In this document: positions 48,902 through 60,640 of the stretch, piece by piece
How the letters are laid out: each line of letters opens with the position of its first letter
How positions within the stretch are numbered: position 1 is the first letter of the stretch
DNA from: Heracleum sosnowskyi
Taxonomy: Eukaryota > Streptophyta > Magnoliopsida > Apiales > Apiaceae
Reading direction: 5' to 3'
Length of the DNA: 64,000 nt
NCBI GenBank assembly: GCA_030848705.1
Contig: CM061243.1
Location: 10,441,044 to 10,505,043, forward strand
The notes under the pieces: generated by a model
What the model was told of the DNA's origin: nothing
What the model saw: only the letters and a program-made list of their open reading frames with translations
Databases searched by the model: none
Position numbers and translations under genes: made by a program

Positions 48902-49509
48902 TTGCTCCATGAAGAACACTCTTATATAAAGAACAATAAAGAACAATAAAGAATCTTACATAAATTGCATGTTGATTCTAATTTTCTCACCAAAAAAGGT
49001 TTATTACGAATAAAAATAGAATCTAACAAAAAATTAGAATCAAATAAAACATGATTACATGTAATTTCATTGTGATAAATATATATACAAGATTTTGTAC
49101 TGGATTCTATACTGGATTATATCTAGAGTAGTGCTAGAGGCACAAAAATTGGTACAAAAAATTGTTACCAAATGACATGGCATGAGTGATGTGGCAGTTT
49201 AAAATATTTTAATTGGTGTTGTTGGTGTGAATGCAGGGGATCCACTTATTATTATAACGAATTAGAAGTTGTCATGTCATTTGGTAACAATTTTTTGTAC
49301 CAAATTTTGTGCCTCTAGCATTTTCCTTATATGTAATGTTTAATTTTTAAATTTAGATGACATTCTACGTTAAATTCGATATGTTAGGCTTAATTGTTGT
49401 TCAATTTTATGATTCTAATTTTAAAAAATCAATTTTTATGAAAAATAAAGTGTTATGATGGTGTTATTTATTGTTTTTTATATAAGGTGTTCTTCCTAGA
49501 GTGCAACTA
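48900..49509 (-). mobile_element. MITE copy B, inverted relative to copy A, carrying a nested MITE
   Basis: Reverse complement of 46355-46755 apart from a 204-bp insert at 49123-49326. Confidence 0.72.
49123..49326. mobile_element. Small MITE with ~50-bp inverted repeats
   Basis: Arms GTGCTAGAGGCACAAAAATT... and ...TTTTGTGCCTCTAGCA are inverted repeats over about 50 bp. TTATAT is duplicated on both sides (49117-49122 and 49327-49332), and copy A at 46355-46755 shows the uninterrupted site. 204 bp, no coding capacity. Confidence 0.8.
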
Positions 49510-49719
49510 TATATATGTTAATGTTCTCCGAGTAAATAACAAAAAAATTATTTTGCATAATTTTATTATAGCATGCCTAAGTTTTTGAAAATTTACTCAG
49601 AAGAACATTATTTTTTATAAAAAAAATTTAGGACGAAATGTAACTTAAATATTACAAATGAATGGTGATGTGATGTAGTATGTTTACAATTATATGCAAT
49701 AAAAATCAAAGATAATACT

Positions 49720-50565
49720 ATAATAATATGCAACAAAAATATAAAGTGAAATACGGAACATACTGCTTTCAAATCCTTGGATGAAGAGTTTGAACAAGAA
49801 TCTCAAAAGTTTTCAAATTCATGTTCTTATTCTCCCCACAACAGTATTTAGTAAAAAAAACAACCAAACACACACAAGCACGAAACACAACCATATGTTA
49901 TTTTAAGACACTGGTATTGTGATCACCTTATGTTATGGTTTTTGGAAAAAATGTTTAATTTGTTACTTCTATTTTGTGCACATTCGAAATGTATGGAACA
50001 AACGCTCGTGTAAGGACCTCATGGACATATTTTCTATTGCTTATGATATATGATGTTCATGACTTTAAGCTAATATCTATGTTAAGTTTTATACTTGTAC
50101 TTGGATTGTAACTAAAGGACGGTTTCATATTTGTAAATGAGTATGCTACTACCTTTAATTCTATTCTTGTATGATGTAAGATTTAGCCTGTCTTAAGGGA
50201 TGTAAAGCTCAATAATGAAGTCTTGTAATATGTATGTTGATGATATATTGACCCTCGGCCAAGTGGGAGAATGTTGGATTCAACGGGATCTAATCCATTA
50301 TTTGTGACCCATCGGGTATTATTATTAATCATCTAAATAAGACTTGTAATAATACTATAATAATATGCAACAAAAATATAAAGTGAAATACGGAACATAC
50401 TATTTTCAAATCTTTGGATGAAGAAATGAATGGTCAAGATTTAAAAAAATTTAAACAAGAACCTCGAAAGTTTTCAGATTCGTGTTCTTATTCTCCCCAC
50501 AACAGTATTTAGTAAAAAAACACAACCAAAACACACAAGCACGAAACACAACCAATCATTAAATT
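49720..50565 (+). repeat. ~190-bp direct repeats enclosing a copia 3'-end remnant
   Basis: 49720-49893 and 50346-50555 match closely (TATAAAGTGAAATACGGAAC..., TTATTCTCCCCACAACAGTA). Between them, AAGTGGGAGAATGTTGGATT at 50260-50280 is the polypurine tract plus LTR start typical of copia elements. No pol frame survives. Confidence 0.6.
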
Positions 50566-51065
50566 GATTTTGAATCACAAACCTTAATTTTAATACAAAT
50601 CCTAATTCATATTCAAATCAAATCGAAATGGCCAAGGAGATTGCAGAAACATGCAAGCTAAAAGCTACATACAAACAGATAGATATAAATATGGACATGC
50701 GTCAAACCATAATAAGTTCATACATGTGATGTTTGGTTCGTTGATGAAGTACATTGGGATAGTTTTTATCTAAATCGTCTTTTTCGGCTTGATGTAAGAA
50801 TAGCATCTCCTTTCGTGTTTGTGTGTTTTCGTTGTGTTTCATTTGTGTTATGTGAAAAATAAGGACATGAACCTCAAATATAAAAACATGATAGATGCTT
50901 TGAAGCAGGGTGGCTCGGAGTTTACCGTAGAAGTGGAAGAGTTGGTCAACTGGTTTGTGTTTCTAGATTGACTCGTAATGTACTCCAAACTTTCTATATT
51001 GTACTTTGAACAAGTCTTCTTCCTGATTAGGTGAAGTACTAAATTCTGTACTCTCACCGCCTTAC
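50566..51065. other. Gene-free stretch
   Basis: No gene or clear repeat recognised. Confidence 0.4.
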
Positions 51066-51074
51066 TTCCTTAAA

Positions 51075-52897
51075 GGTTAAATGGCGTTTTGGTCACTTAA
51101 CTCACTATAAACTTTCAATTGGATCATTAAACTTGAAAAGCTTTCAGTCACATCATTGTACTCTTAAAAATTTTCATTCAGGTCACTAGTTGTTACACTT
51201 CGTTAAAAATTAGATGGAAAGCTGACTAAGTTTGGTGAGTGGGCTTGAATAAATCCACTATGGCATGTACAGTCAGCTGAAGCGGCATTTTGGTCACTCA
51301 ACTGACTACAAACTTGCAATTGGGTCATCAAACTCAAGAAACTTTCATTCAGGTCACTTACCTAAAGATTAATGGTTTCACTTTAAAAATTAAATTACAC
51401 TTTGGATTGAAAAGACGTGATATCTTAAAAAAAATTATTCACATGTATCGATTTACAAGCATATAAATTGAATGAGTATGTTCAATTTTAAATTAAATTA
51501 AATTCTAATCATCTGGAAAAAATTACAAATTAAAAAAAAATTACACTTTGGATTGAAAAGACGTGATATCTTAAAAAACATTGTTCACATGTATCGATTT
51601 ACAAGTATATAAATTGAATGTGTATGTTCAATTTTAAATTAAATTAAATTCTAATCATCTGAAAAAAATTACACTTTGGATTGAAAAGACGTGATATCTT
51701 TAAAAACAATTGTTCACATGTATCGATTTACAAGCATATAAATTGAATGGGTATGTTCAATTTTAAATTAAATTAAATTCTAATCATCCGAAAAAATTAC
51801 AAATTGAAAAAATTACACCTTGGATTGAAAAAAATATGATATCTTTAAAATATTTGTTCATATGTATCGATTTATAAGGGATTAAATATCAAATTGGTCA
51901 CTCAAGTATAGGTCATATATCGCTTTCTTCATTAATTTTAACGGGGTCTCATTTAAATCACTTAAGTCACAATAAATATCAAATACATAACTTGAAATAT
52001 GTGATCGAGAAGTAAAATAATCTTTTATTGAGTTCTGCATATTTTTCTTAAATGCTACCGCGACCAAATGAAGATTTGTAAATTCTAGTATTTTAGATAA
52101 TATAATTAGTTTTAAGAAATTTATTTGCTATTTATTTTTAATTAAATCAAAGAAAATAATGATAAAATTAAAAATAAATAGTAAATAAATTTTAAAAAAT
52201 CTAAACATATTATCTAAAATACTAGAATTCATAAATTTTCATTTGGTTATAGTGACATTCAAGAAAAATGTAAGAAATTCGATAAAAGATTATTTTATTT
52301 CTCAATCACATATTCAGAGGTATTTGTTTGATATTTATGATGACTTAAGTGATTCAAATGAGATCCCGTTAAAATCGATGAATAAAGTAATATATGGCCT
52401 TCACTTGAGTGACCAATTTGATATTTAACCCGGTTTATAAGTATATTCATTGAATGTGTATTTTCCATTTTGAATTTCAAAAAAATTCTAATCTGATAAA
52501 ATATAACCCTTAATGATAATGTGTGTGTATTTGTTGTAGGAGAGTCCTTAACGTTGTTGCAGGAAAACTCTTAGTCCGGTTTCTTTTTAATTTTTAACGA
52601 ATGTAATCGTCAATGACCTGAATGCAAGTTTACTTAGTTTGATGACCCAATTGTAAGTTTCTAGTCAGTTGAGTGACCAAAACGCCACTTCAGCTGACTG
52701 TACATGCCATAGTGGATTTATTCAAGCTAAATCACAAAGTTTGGTCAGCTTTCCGTCTAATTTTTAACGGAGTGTAACGGCCAGTGCCCTGAATGAAATT
52801 TTTTAAGAATACAATGATGTGACTAAAAGCATTTTGAGTTCGATGACCCAATTGAAAGTTTATATTGAGTTGAGTGACCAAAACGCCATTTAACCCA
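51075..52897. mobile_element. 1.8-kb foldback element, MULE-like
   Basis: Outer arms (51075-51375 and 52600-52897) are inverted repeats beginning GGTTAAATGGCGTTTTGGTC and ending GACCAAAACGCCATTTAACC. TTCCTTAAA is duplicated at 51066-51074 and 52898-52906, a 9-bp target duplication as in Mutator-like elements. Inner arms 51876-52100 and 52190-52435 are a second inverted pair around a centre near 52145. Between the left outer and inner arms lie four decayed tandem units of about 125 bp (51398-51870). No transposase. Confidence 0.85.
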
Positions 52898-52906
52898 TTC
52901 CTTAAA

Positions 52907-53502
52907 GCATATATACCCATTTTTTCCCATGAATTCATCAATTTAGTAAAAAAAAATTGATTAAGTCATTCACATCAAATTAATTTTTTCCAATTTTTCA
53001 TACAATTGTCCAACTCCATCAAATTTTTAAGAGAAATTATAAAAAATACTACTTTTTCTAAGTTTTTGAAATGTACCATCTTCTGAAAATATTTGTAAAA
53101 ATACGGTATACAACCAGATGCAAACTAAAAATATTTGCAAAAATACGGTCTGCAACCAAAGCAACCAGATGACATTTTTTTATTAAATTTTTATAAGTTG
53201 CATTTGTGGTTGATTTTGGTTGAATGCAGTTGCAGATATGGTTGCAAAAGTTGCAGAACATATTTTTGTAATTATTTTCAATAAGTTGGTATTTTTGTAA
53301 AATATTTTTAAAAAATATAGTATTTTTGCAACAAAAAAAAATCTGGGGTTGGGTGCTTCTGAAAAAAGCCCATTTTTTAATCACTATTCATCATATTAGA
53401 AAACTATATATATTCAATTTGAAGCCAAAATGGTGTAGAAAGATTTTATTAGTTAAGTTTTTTTGTAGATTTTAAATAGGATTTATGATGGATAACATCA
53501 AT
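52907..53502. other. Gene-free AT-rich stretch
   Basis: ATACTACTTTTTCTAAG near 53045 and inverted AT-rich words near 53300 hint at an old MITE, but no boundary can be fixed. The 108-codon minus-strand frame at 53058-53384 is low-complexity. Confidence 0.35.
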
Positions 53503-53507
53503 ATACG

Positions 53508-54187
53508 TGTAACATCCCAGTTTCATATCGATTAGATTTGGGACTTCTGTTCAGTTTATAAGGTAAAGTACTACTACTAATTAGCACCAATAAATCATGA
53601 TCTTTGGAGGCCTATGGTCGGCTAGTCGTTACCAAAGTTGGCTACATTTGGGCCAATTTGCTTCGGCTTATTCGGACTCGGAATCGGAACTTGACCCGAT
53701 TTTCGAAAAAGACTCGGGATTTGACCCGGGTTGTCACATATGGTATCAGAGCCGACTCTCGAAAGCTTGATTCGTCAAGTTGCCGGAGGTGGAGATACGA
53801 AGGCTGGTGGTGTTATCCCACAATGAACAGAGGTCCGGAGGTGGGGACACAAAGCCAGCCGGTATTATCCCACAATGGCTAAAGAGGAACGATCTTGGAC
53901 CTATAGGATATCCGTTCAGGCCCGACGAGGACGTTAGGAGTTTAAGTGGGGGAGTTTGTAACACCCTAGTCCCACATCGAGTAGATTTGGGACTTCTGTT
54001 CAGTTTATAAGGTAAAGTACTGGTACTAATTAGCACCAACAAATCATGATTTTTTGATACCTGTGGTGGGCTAGTCGTTACCCAAGTTGGCTGTATTTGG
54101 GCCAGTTTGCTTCGACTTATTCGGACTCGGAATCGGGATTTGACCCGATTTTTAAAAAAAACTCAAAATTTGACCCGGATTGTCACG
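53508..54187 (+). mobile_element. Intact TRIM (miniature LTR retrotransposon)
   Basis: Two 231-bp LTRs (53508-53738 and 53957-54187, TGTAAC...TTGTCAC[A/G]) surround a 218-bp interior. The primer-binding site TGGTATCAGAGCC starts at 53741 (initiator tRNA-Met type) and the polypurine tract AAGTGGGGGAGT ends at 53955. ATACG is duplicated at 53503-53507 and 54188-54192. Overall 680 bp with no coding capacity, the TRIM hallmark. The frames seen across it on both strands are incidental. Confidence 0.92.
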
Positions 54188-54192
54188 ATACG

Positions 54193-55355
54193 TGTTTTGA
54201 TTTATCAGCTAAATTATCATGTTATATTATAAGAAATTGGAAATATGTAATATCAAGTTTTGATTTGAAACATCATTACTTTATAAATTTTGGACAAAAG
54301 TTAGGATTGAAGTCCGCCAACTATTCCGGCAAAAATTGACGAAATAACTAACAAATTGATGAATTTCAATTTTATTGAAGAACTAATAAAATACTGCTGC
54401 ATAACTAAATTCCGCGAATTCGTTGAACGGATCAACTATTTTTTTTCATTGATGCACATGCTCTTATACATTATATTTTCTTATGTAATTTACATTTTGT
54501 TCTTGCCTTAAGTTTTTATGTAACGAAAAATTGTAAACTTGCGGACGGGTCTTGTAAATTGATTAATCTAATTGTTTTTTAGTTTATATTTTTTCAATAA
54601 AAGGATGTCACTTCACACCGGCTTTGTAATATTAAATATATCAAAAATTATCACCAACAACGTCTTGAACCAATTACAATTGAGAATAGAGTGGAACAAG
54701 AAACACGAATTGATAGCACTAATTGATGGAGTAACAAGTACTCGTAAAGTTACAAATGACACCACATGCCTAATCCAATCCAACAGTTTATTGTTGGAGA
54801 GAAGGGTCGATCGGTGGTTAGAAAAGAAGGGAAACAACCTCTCCATAGAAGTCACTGTTAAAATCTAAATTTTAGACATTACGTGCGTGTTTGAGATATC
54901 ACAAAAAAGTTAATTTATAGTTTAAAATGAGTAAGTGCTTATTTATAAGTAATAAGTTGATGGATTGTTATAAGTTATACGAGTGTTTGGATAAATTTAC
55001 TTATAAGTTGGTTAAGAGTTTGCTAAATTAAATTTGAAAAAATAATTACTAAATACAATGATTTCAACACTTGCATTTTAAATTAAAAAAATATTTAAAA
55101 ACACAAAGGTAAAAATATAAAGTATTAAAAAAATAAAGAAATCAAAGAATAAGTTGATAAGTTAAGTAAAATATTGGTGATTTTTAACATTCAACTTATC
55201 AATTTATAAGTTATAAGTTATTAAATAAGCTGAGTAGACAAACATCTCTGCTCTTATGGCTTTATAAGCCATAAGTCGGTTTTATAAGTTATTTCTAACA
55301 CTAAATTATATCTAGTGCGGGTTTCTTTAAAATTTTATTTTTTTATATTTTTCGT
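54193..55355. other. Gene-free stretch with MITE-like ACTTATAAGTT repeats
   Basis: 54890-55320 is rich in ACTTATAAGTTATAAGTTA in both orientations and may be a decayed MITE bounded by GTGTTTG/CAAACA-like ends. Boundaries uncertain. No gene supported. Confidence 0.35.
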
Positions 55356-55363
55356 GTTTTGAA

Positions 55364-55957
55364 CAGTGTTGTAAAAAGCGGGAATCAGAGTTAATCGGTG
55401 AAGGCACTGTCCAGGGATTAATCGGGTAATCGGGGATTAATCGGAATGATTAATCGGATCATTAATCAGAATAAATTTAATAATATTTTTTATATACAAT
55501 TATAAAATTGTTTCGTTATTTCAACTAAACATATGTTATTATCATATATTTATGCAAATATGTTAAAAATGTTATATAATTGTAATAAATAAAATTTTGA
55601 AGGTTTAACTTTTCAATTAGAGATTAATTTAATAGAAAAACTTAAGAGAATTTACGATTTAGGCATCTAAAATTATAATTATATGTACAAAAATAATGTT
55701 TTTTCCTATTGTTTAATCAAGTTTCAACCTTTTAAATTTTTTATTATTTTTTTTAATTTTAACTATTTTTACTACTTTTTAATAATTAGTCCGATTTTTT
55801 ACCAATTAATCCGATTTTTGACCGATTCAGCCGATTTTTGACCGTTTTTATGAAAAAACGATTAATTAACCGATTTTCGCTTAATCAGTTCGGTGATCCG
55901 CCGTCTAGCGATTAATCGGCGATTAATCCCGATTAATCGCCGACTTTTAGAACAGAG
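55364..55957. mobile_element. hAT-type MITE
   Basis: Ends CAGTGTTGTAAAA and TTTTAGAACAGAG are imperfect inverted repeats, and GTTTTGAA is duplicated at 55356-55363 and 55958-55965, an 8-bp target duplication typical of hAT. Subterminal regions are dense in GATTAATCGG/CCGATTAATC words, likely transposase-binding repeats. 594 bp, non-coding. Confidence 0.85.
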
Positions 55958-56313
55958 GTTTTGAATGTTAATGTGTGTTATAAATAATTTGTTATAATAA
56001 AATTTTAAAATAATTAATCCCATGTTTTAAAATAAATAGACGGTAAAATGTGTTTAAATTTAATAATACTAGTTGAATACATGTTTTTATTAAAATAGAT
56101 TTGTAAAAGAGTTAGGCCCTTTTTAAAATTTTAATAGGTTTCAAATAAAATCATAAATACGTGGTTATATTTTATTTTCGGCCCAAAATAAAATGAATTA
56201 AAATAAAAAATAATTAAATAAGAGTAATTAATTAAGAACAATCAAGTAATGCCAATACAAAAAAAAACAGGTATCATACCAACCAAAATTTTAATGTTTA
56301 GTGTTTAATAATA

Positions 56314-57910
56314 CTAGTTCAGAGCCCAACACGAGTTACTTTTGAATATTTTAAATTTTAAAATAAAATATAATATAATAATATGTATTTGATGTAATTT
56401 TAAATTTATTTATATCATCAAAACAAATATATTTATGAATGTTAATTTTAATATTTTTTAACAAATATTAATTATAATGTGTTGTTTAGTGGGATTCGAA
56501 CCTTAAACTTATGTATACTACTAAGATATATATTTTAATTTGTTTATTATTATTTTTTATTTAAAATTAGTAAGTATTAAAAGATACCAAAAGGGAAGGT
56601 TTAACCAAATTACAAATTATAAATATATATAAAAGTTAAAAATTAAACTAAATAACGAAAAAATATTCAAAATTAATCTTAAACCAATAATATTCCAAAA
56701 TTTACTTAAAAGTATTTCTTTGCTACTAAAATTCGATGCCATAATAAATAGGTAAAATACTAAAATTTAAGTATCAAAATTTAAGTATTAAATAAATATA
56801 TACGAGAATAAAAGAAATTAAGCAAAAAAAATAACTAACCTGAGTAATTAGATAAAAACACAAAATATCAAAAAAATAGGCACCGTGGTTTGAATGTTTG
56901 TCTTTAATAATACTAGCTTAAAATAAAATCAGTGTGATGCACATATTTTTTTTAATAGTTGTTATTTGATTATTGACGTTTTAATATTTTATTAATTACA
57001 TTCGTTGAAAAAATTAGTAGACATGTTAAAATAGGTAAATTTTTAAATAATTAAAAATATTAAAATATGTTTTAAAATAAATAAATAACTATTTGTCCGT
57101 GATATTTTTGGAAAAAGAGGGGTTTTAGTAACGCAAAATAGAAAAAGTAACATGTTTAGTTGAAAAAGATGTGATTTTTTTAGAAAAAGAGAGGATATTA
57201 TTAGAAAAAATAGAAAAGGTAATGTATTTTAGCTGAAAAGATAATTGGTTATAAATATGTCGTATTATTTAATAATAGTTTTTAAAAAATGTAAAAACAG
57301 AAAAAGTAACATGTTTTAGCTGAAAAGGTAATTGTCCGTATTTAAAAGTATTAAAATAGCTTTTAAAATAAATAAGTAAGGGTTGCCCGTTATATTTTTG
57401 GAAAAAGTAGGGTTTTAGTAATGAAAAATAGAAAGAGTAACATGTTTTAGTTGAAAAAGGTAACGATTTTTTTAGAAAAAGAGAAGATTTTGTTAGAAAA
57501 AATAGAAAAGTTAATGTATTTTAGCTGAAAAGATAATTGGTTATAATTTTTTTTTAAATGAAAAAAATAATATGTTTTAGCTGAAAAGGTAATTGCCCGT
57601 AATGATAAGTATTAAAATAGCTTTTAAAATAAATAAGTAAGGTTTGTTCGTGATATTTTTGAAAAAATAGGGGTTTTAGTAAAGAAAAATAGAAAGAGTA
57701 ACGTGTTTTTGTTGAAAAAAGATAATTGCCCATGATTTTTTTTTAGAAAAAAGAGAGGATTTTGTTAGAAAAAAATAGATAAGGTAATGTATTTTAGTAA
57801 TTAGTTATAAATTTTAGTTTTGGGTCTTGTTATGCATGTCTATAAATAAAATTATTAAGTAAGGTTAGTTATGTAAAAATAATTAAGTAATTGTAATTAA
57901 ATAAGGTAAA
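56314..57910 (-). mobile_element. Helitron-like repeats, reverse orientation to 39390-40804
   Basis: Two minus-strand CTAG ends are visible, at 56314-56317 and 56913-56916. The second is followed by text matching the reverse complement of 39500-40804, with about three diverged units of roughly 280 bp (GTCCGTGATATTTTTGGAAA-type) to about 57780. The outer end near 57900 is approximate. No coding sequence. Confidence 0.5.
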
Positions 57911-57984
57911 TACTATTGTAAAAAACAGGTACTATAGGTATCAAAACTTTTAACTTTATTCTTACATTATATACTTAATTTTTT

Positions 57985-58000
57985 GCTCTATATATAGTTA
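57985..58000 (+). promoter_or_regulatory. TATA-like box of the F-box gene
   Basis: CTCTATATATAGTTAAA lies about 125 bp upstream of the 5'-UTR intron donor, a reasonable distance for a plant core promoter. Position alone supports it. Confidence 0.4.
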
Positions 58001-58119
58001 AAATTATAAGCTAATTAGGATCCATAAGCTCCTCTTGATTTCACTGTACTAAAGCCTAACCGTGACCTCGAATCTTGAAACTTGTCCAATCTTCTTCTCT
58101 CGGCTGCGCACAGGTCCAG

Positions 58120-58337
58120 GTAACGATTATATTGGTATATGCTGGTTGTGTTATTATTCTTCATAATGTTTTCTTATATGATCTCACTAAGATTTCTTAA
58201 TAAACTTTATTCTATTATTTAATTAAGCCTCAGTATGAAAAGACCTGTTTGGCTTTTGCACGCTTACGAGATTCAAATCCGTACGTACACGGTTCTAAAT
58301 TTATTGATTACTGGTATTTTTTTACGTCTAAATTCAG
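58120..58337 (+). other. Predicted 5'-UTR intron of the F-box gene
   Basis: GTAACGATTA... to ...CTAAATTCAG, T-rich before the acceptor. It removes in-frame codons upstream of the first ATG and leaves a short second leader exon. Confidence 0.55.
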
Positions 58338-58359
58338 GTTTTTGCACAAACATTGCTTC

Positions 58360-59463
58360 ATGGATAAAGATAAGCACCCTGATTTTTCAAATCTGCCAAC
58401 ATCAGTATTAAGGATGATAAAAGATAGATTAGATTTCAAGAACAATCTTCGTTTTGCTTTTGTCTGCAAGAGTTGGCGTGATGCATGGTTATCATACTCG
58501 AAGGACGATAGTTTATGCAGGGAGTCACCACCGTGGCTAATGATATATAACTTAGAATGGTCGGGCAGATGTGAATTTATTAGTACCTCAACTGAAGAGA
58601 GGTTCAGTATATTTCATCGCGATCTTAATTACCATAAAGAAACATTGTTCACAAAGCAAGGATGGTTATTATTATTAGGGACCGGAGGGCTGTGCAGTCA
58701 TCTCTTATTGCTTAATCCTTTCTCAAATAAGAAGATTGAATTACCAGATGGATTTTCTTGGTTACTAGACTATTGTAAAGGAGCATTTACCTTGGCAGAT
58801 GGGAAACCTGACCTTGTGGCTTTTGCTGGTTTGGATGCTGGTGTTAAGAAAGAGCCGTATTTAAGATTGTGGACTATTCGTATGAATGATCATAACAGTT
58901 TATGGACTCAGCATAGGGTCAAAATCCCACAATCCTGGAACCCCTTCCGCCCAAGGTGTTTGGTTATTATTGGGCAGAACATTTACATTGTTTGTAGAAC
59001 ATTGAAATTTCTGGTTCTCAATTTGTCAAGGCGTGAATGGTCTACGGGACAACATTTTCTGAGGCCTTGTGATGCTTACATAGATACAAATAAAGGAGTA
59101 CTTTGGAATGCCGATCCTTATAGAACTGGCGCTACCCTGTTCAGGTTGAATGATAATTGCAGGGATTCGGAAAAACTCAAAGTTGAAGATCTCGTGAACG
59201 AGTGCTGGTTTATCAAGGACTGGCCTTATGATGGTTATGTTGTATCAAAAGATATAGATGCTGCAATTAGCCATGAACTGGTTAAAAGTGGCTACTTGAC
59301 AAGGCGAGTTGTACCATATTATTCTGAGGATGATCCTAAAACAGTCAGGCAGATCACTGTGTATATGATTAATAATAAATCAATTGTAGAATGGGTAGAT
59401 ATGCCTTATAACTCATCAAAGGAAGATTGCTGTTGTGATCGTTTGTCTGAATCATTTGAATAA
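58360..59463 (+). CDS. F-box protein with DUF295 domain
   Basis: 367 aa from the ATG at 58360. Residues about 8-46 are an F-box (P-D-F-S-N-L-P-T-S-V-L-R-M-I...F-V-C-K-S-W-R-D-A-W), which binds SKP1 in SCF ubiquitin ligases. The rest matches the plant DUF295 pattern: P-P-W-L-M-I, a Gly-rich W-L-L-L-L-G-T, L-L-N-P-F-S, the central beta-rich repeats, and a C-terminal V-E-W-V-D-M-P. The frame is open upstream to 58249 but without ATG. A donor CAG/GTAACG (58119/58120) and acceptor TTCAG (58333-58337) predict a 5'-UTR intron ending 22 bp before the ATG, which fixes the start. Substrate unknown. No damage seen; members of this family are numerous and many evolve quickly. Confidence 0.85.
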   Translation: MDKDKHPDFSNLPTSVLRMIKDRLDFKNNLRFAFVCKSWRDAWLSYSKDDSLCRESPPWLMIYNLEWSGRCEFISTSTEERFSIFHRDLNYHKETLFTKQGWLLLLGTGGLCSHLLLLNPFSNKKIELPDGFSWLLDYCKGAFTLADGKPDLVAFAGLDAGVKKEPYLRLWTIRMNDHNSLWTQHRVKIPQSWNPFRPRCLVIIGQNIYIVCRTLKFLVLNLSRREWSTGQHFLRPCDAYIDTNKGVLWNADPYRTGATLFRLNDNCRDSEKLKVEDLVNECWFIKDWPYDGYVVSKDIDAAISHELVKSGYLTRRVVPYYSEDDPKTVRQITVYMINNKSIVEWVDMPYNSSKEDCCCDRLSESFE

Positions 59464-60423
59464 GTCGTTCACAAAAACCAAACTTGGTTTAACCGAGACT
59501 ACCATCTGCCAAGCTTCCATTAGAATATTTCCTTTTAATTCTTTTTTTGTTGAAACTCGAAAGTGCTTAGTATATTTAATTACGTTATTATTTAAATTTC
59601 TTTTAGTGTTTTAAATTGCTAATTATCTGTAATAATATAATTAGATTTGCACAAAAAGTATTTTTACTTCTCCGATGCTTCTCTATTTGACAAATTTTAT
59701 CTGCCTTGTAATTTTTGACGGGTGTCCATTAGTGCTCCTCAAGCTCCTCAATTTCTCTCAATGTAATAATGGGGGATTGCTCTTCTTGCAATCATCAATT
59801 ACCACATTGAGGCAAATTGGGAGCTCAATGAAACAATGGAATGTCTTCCCAAACGTACCCTTTTGCAATATAGAGCATCAAGATTCAAGATCTCATATTT
59901 ACTTTAACCGAAACATTTCTTAAGTTATCATCCTTATGTTACCGTACAACTAAATCAAACCAAACATACCTGTATAAATACACGAAAATAGAGTTCGAGA
60001 GGATAAGATGTAAAAGGCTTTATTCTTACTACTTGAAGTAAAGATATTATTTTCGTGAAGCCGGGAGACCTCATGTTTTTAAGAAAAATTGAAAAAAATG
60101 TTAAAACTTTTGCCAAGCATAATAAGACAACACAAAGTAATCTTACTTGTACTTTTTATGAGTGACCAAAGAAATCCAACTAAGGCACCCGACCTTGTTC
60201 TTTGAGACTCTTTTCTTTTGTTGCACAATTATATGCAAACGGCATTTCGAATAAGCTGTGTACAAAGCCAATGACACTATTGATATTCTCCGAGGTAACT
60301 TCCAAAAGGATGGTAACAAAAGAATTTATGCCTTAGTTTAGAACTGAAGTATTCATGTTAATTATTCTTTACGTTGTCACAATGTATTCAAATGTTCATT
60401 AAATGTACTGATATTGTTATTTA
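59464..60423. other. 3' flank of the F-box gene and gene-free DNA
   Basis: No further gene. The frame at 59675-59923 lacks family features. Confidence 0.4.
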
Positions 60424-60640
60424 CTGAAACGAAACTAATTGTATTGATTGTATTGAAAAACATAATGTTTACAGAATAGAAAATGATCTTATATACAAGC
60501 TAGTGAACTAGTGTGTCTAACAAACTCTAGGCGGGAAAAACAGTTCAAACAGAAAAGCTAACTAACTATATACAATGGCTGGAATGAGCTGGCATGAGCT
60601 GGCATGAGCTGGCATGCTGACTGGATAATTCAGTTATCCA
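60424..60640 (-). repeat. 3' LTR of the copia element
   Basis: Begins at the polypurine tract and contains a 12-bp unit (GAGCTGGCATGA) repeated about three times at 60582-60615. The inner boundary is firm; the outer one is approximate because the 5' LTR is not available. Confidence 0.6.

Noticed and set aside
51882..52428. Two similar 61-codon frames on opposite strands in the foldback element
   Set aside because: They are the two inner inverted arms read in the same register. Neither has an ATG (both would start at TTG), so similarity reflects the arms, not two genes.
53604..54042. Frames of 76-98 codons on both strands across the TRIM
   Set aside because: They cross the LTR-interior boundary and PBS of a non-coding element; no family resemblance.
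54572..54868. 98-codon plus-strand frame
   Set aside because: An overlapping antisense frame of similar length exists, and there is no motif, splice context or promoter; chance opening.
58249..58359. N-terminal extension of the F-box frame by 37 codons
   Set aside because: It begins at TTG and crosses a good splice acceptor at 58337; the ATG at 58360 starts right before the F-box.
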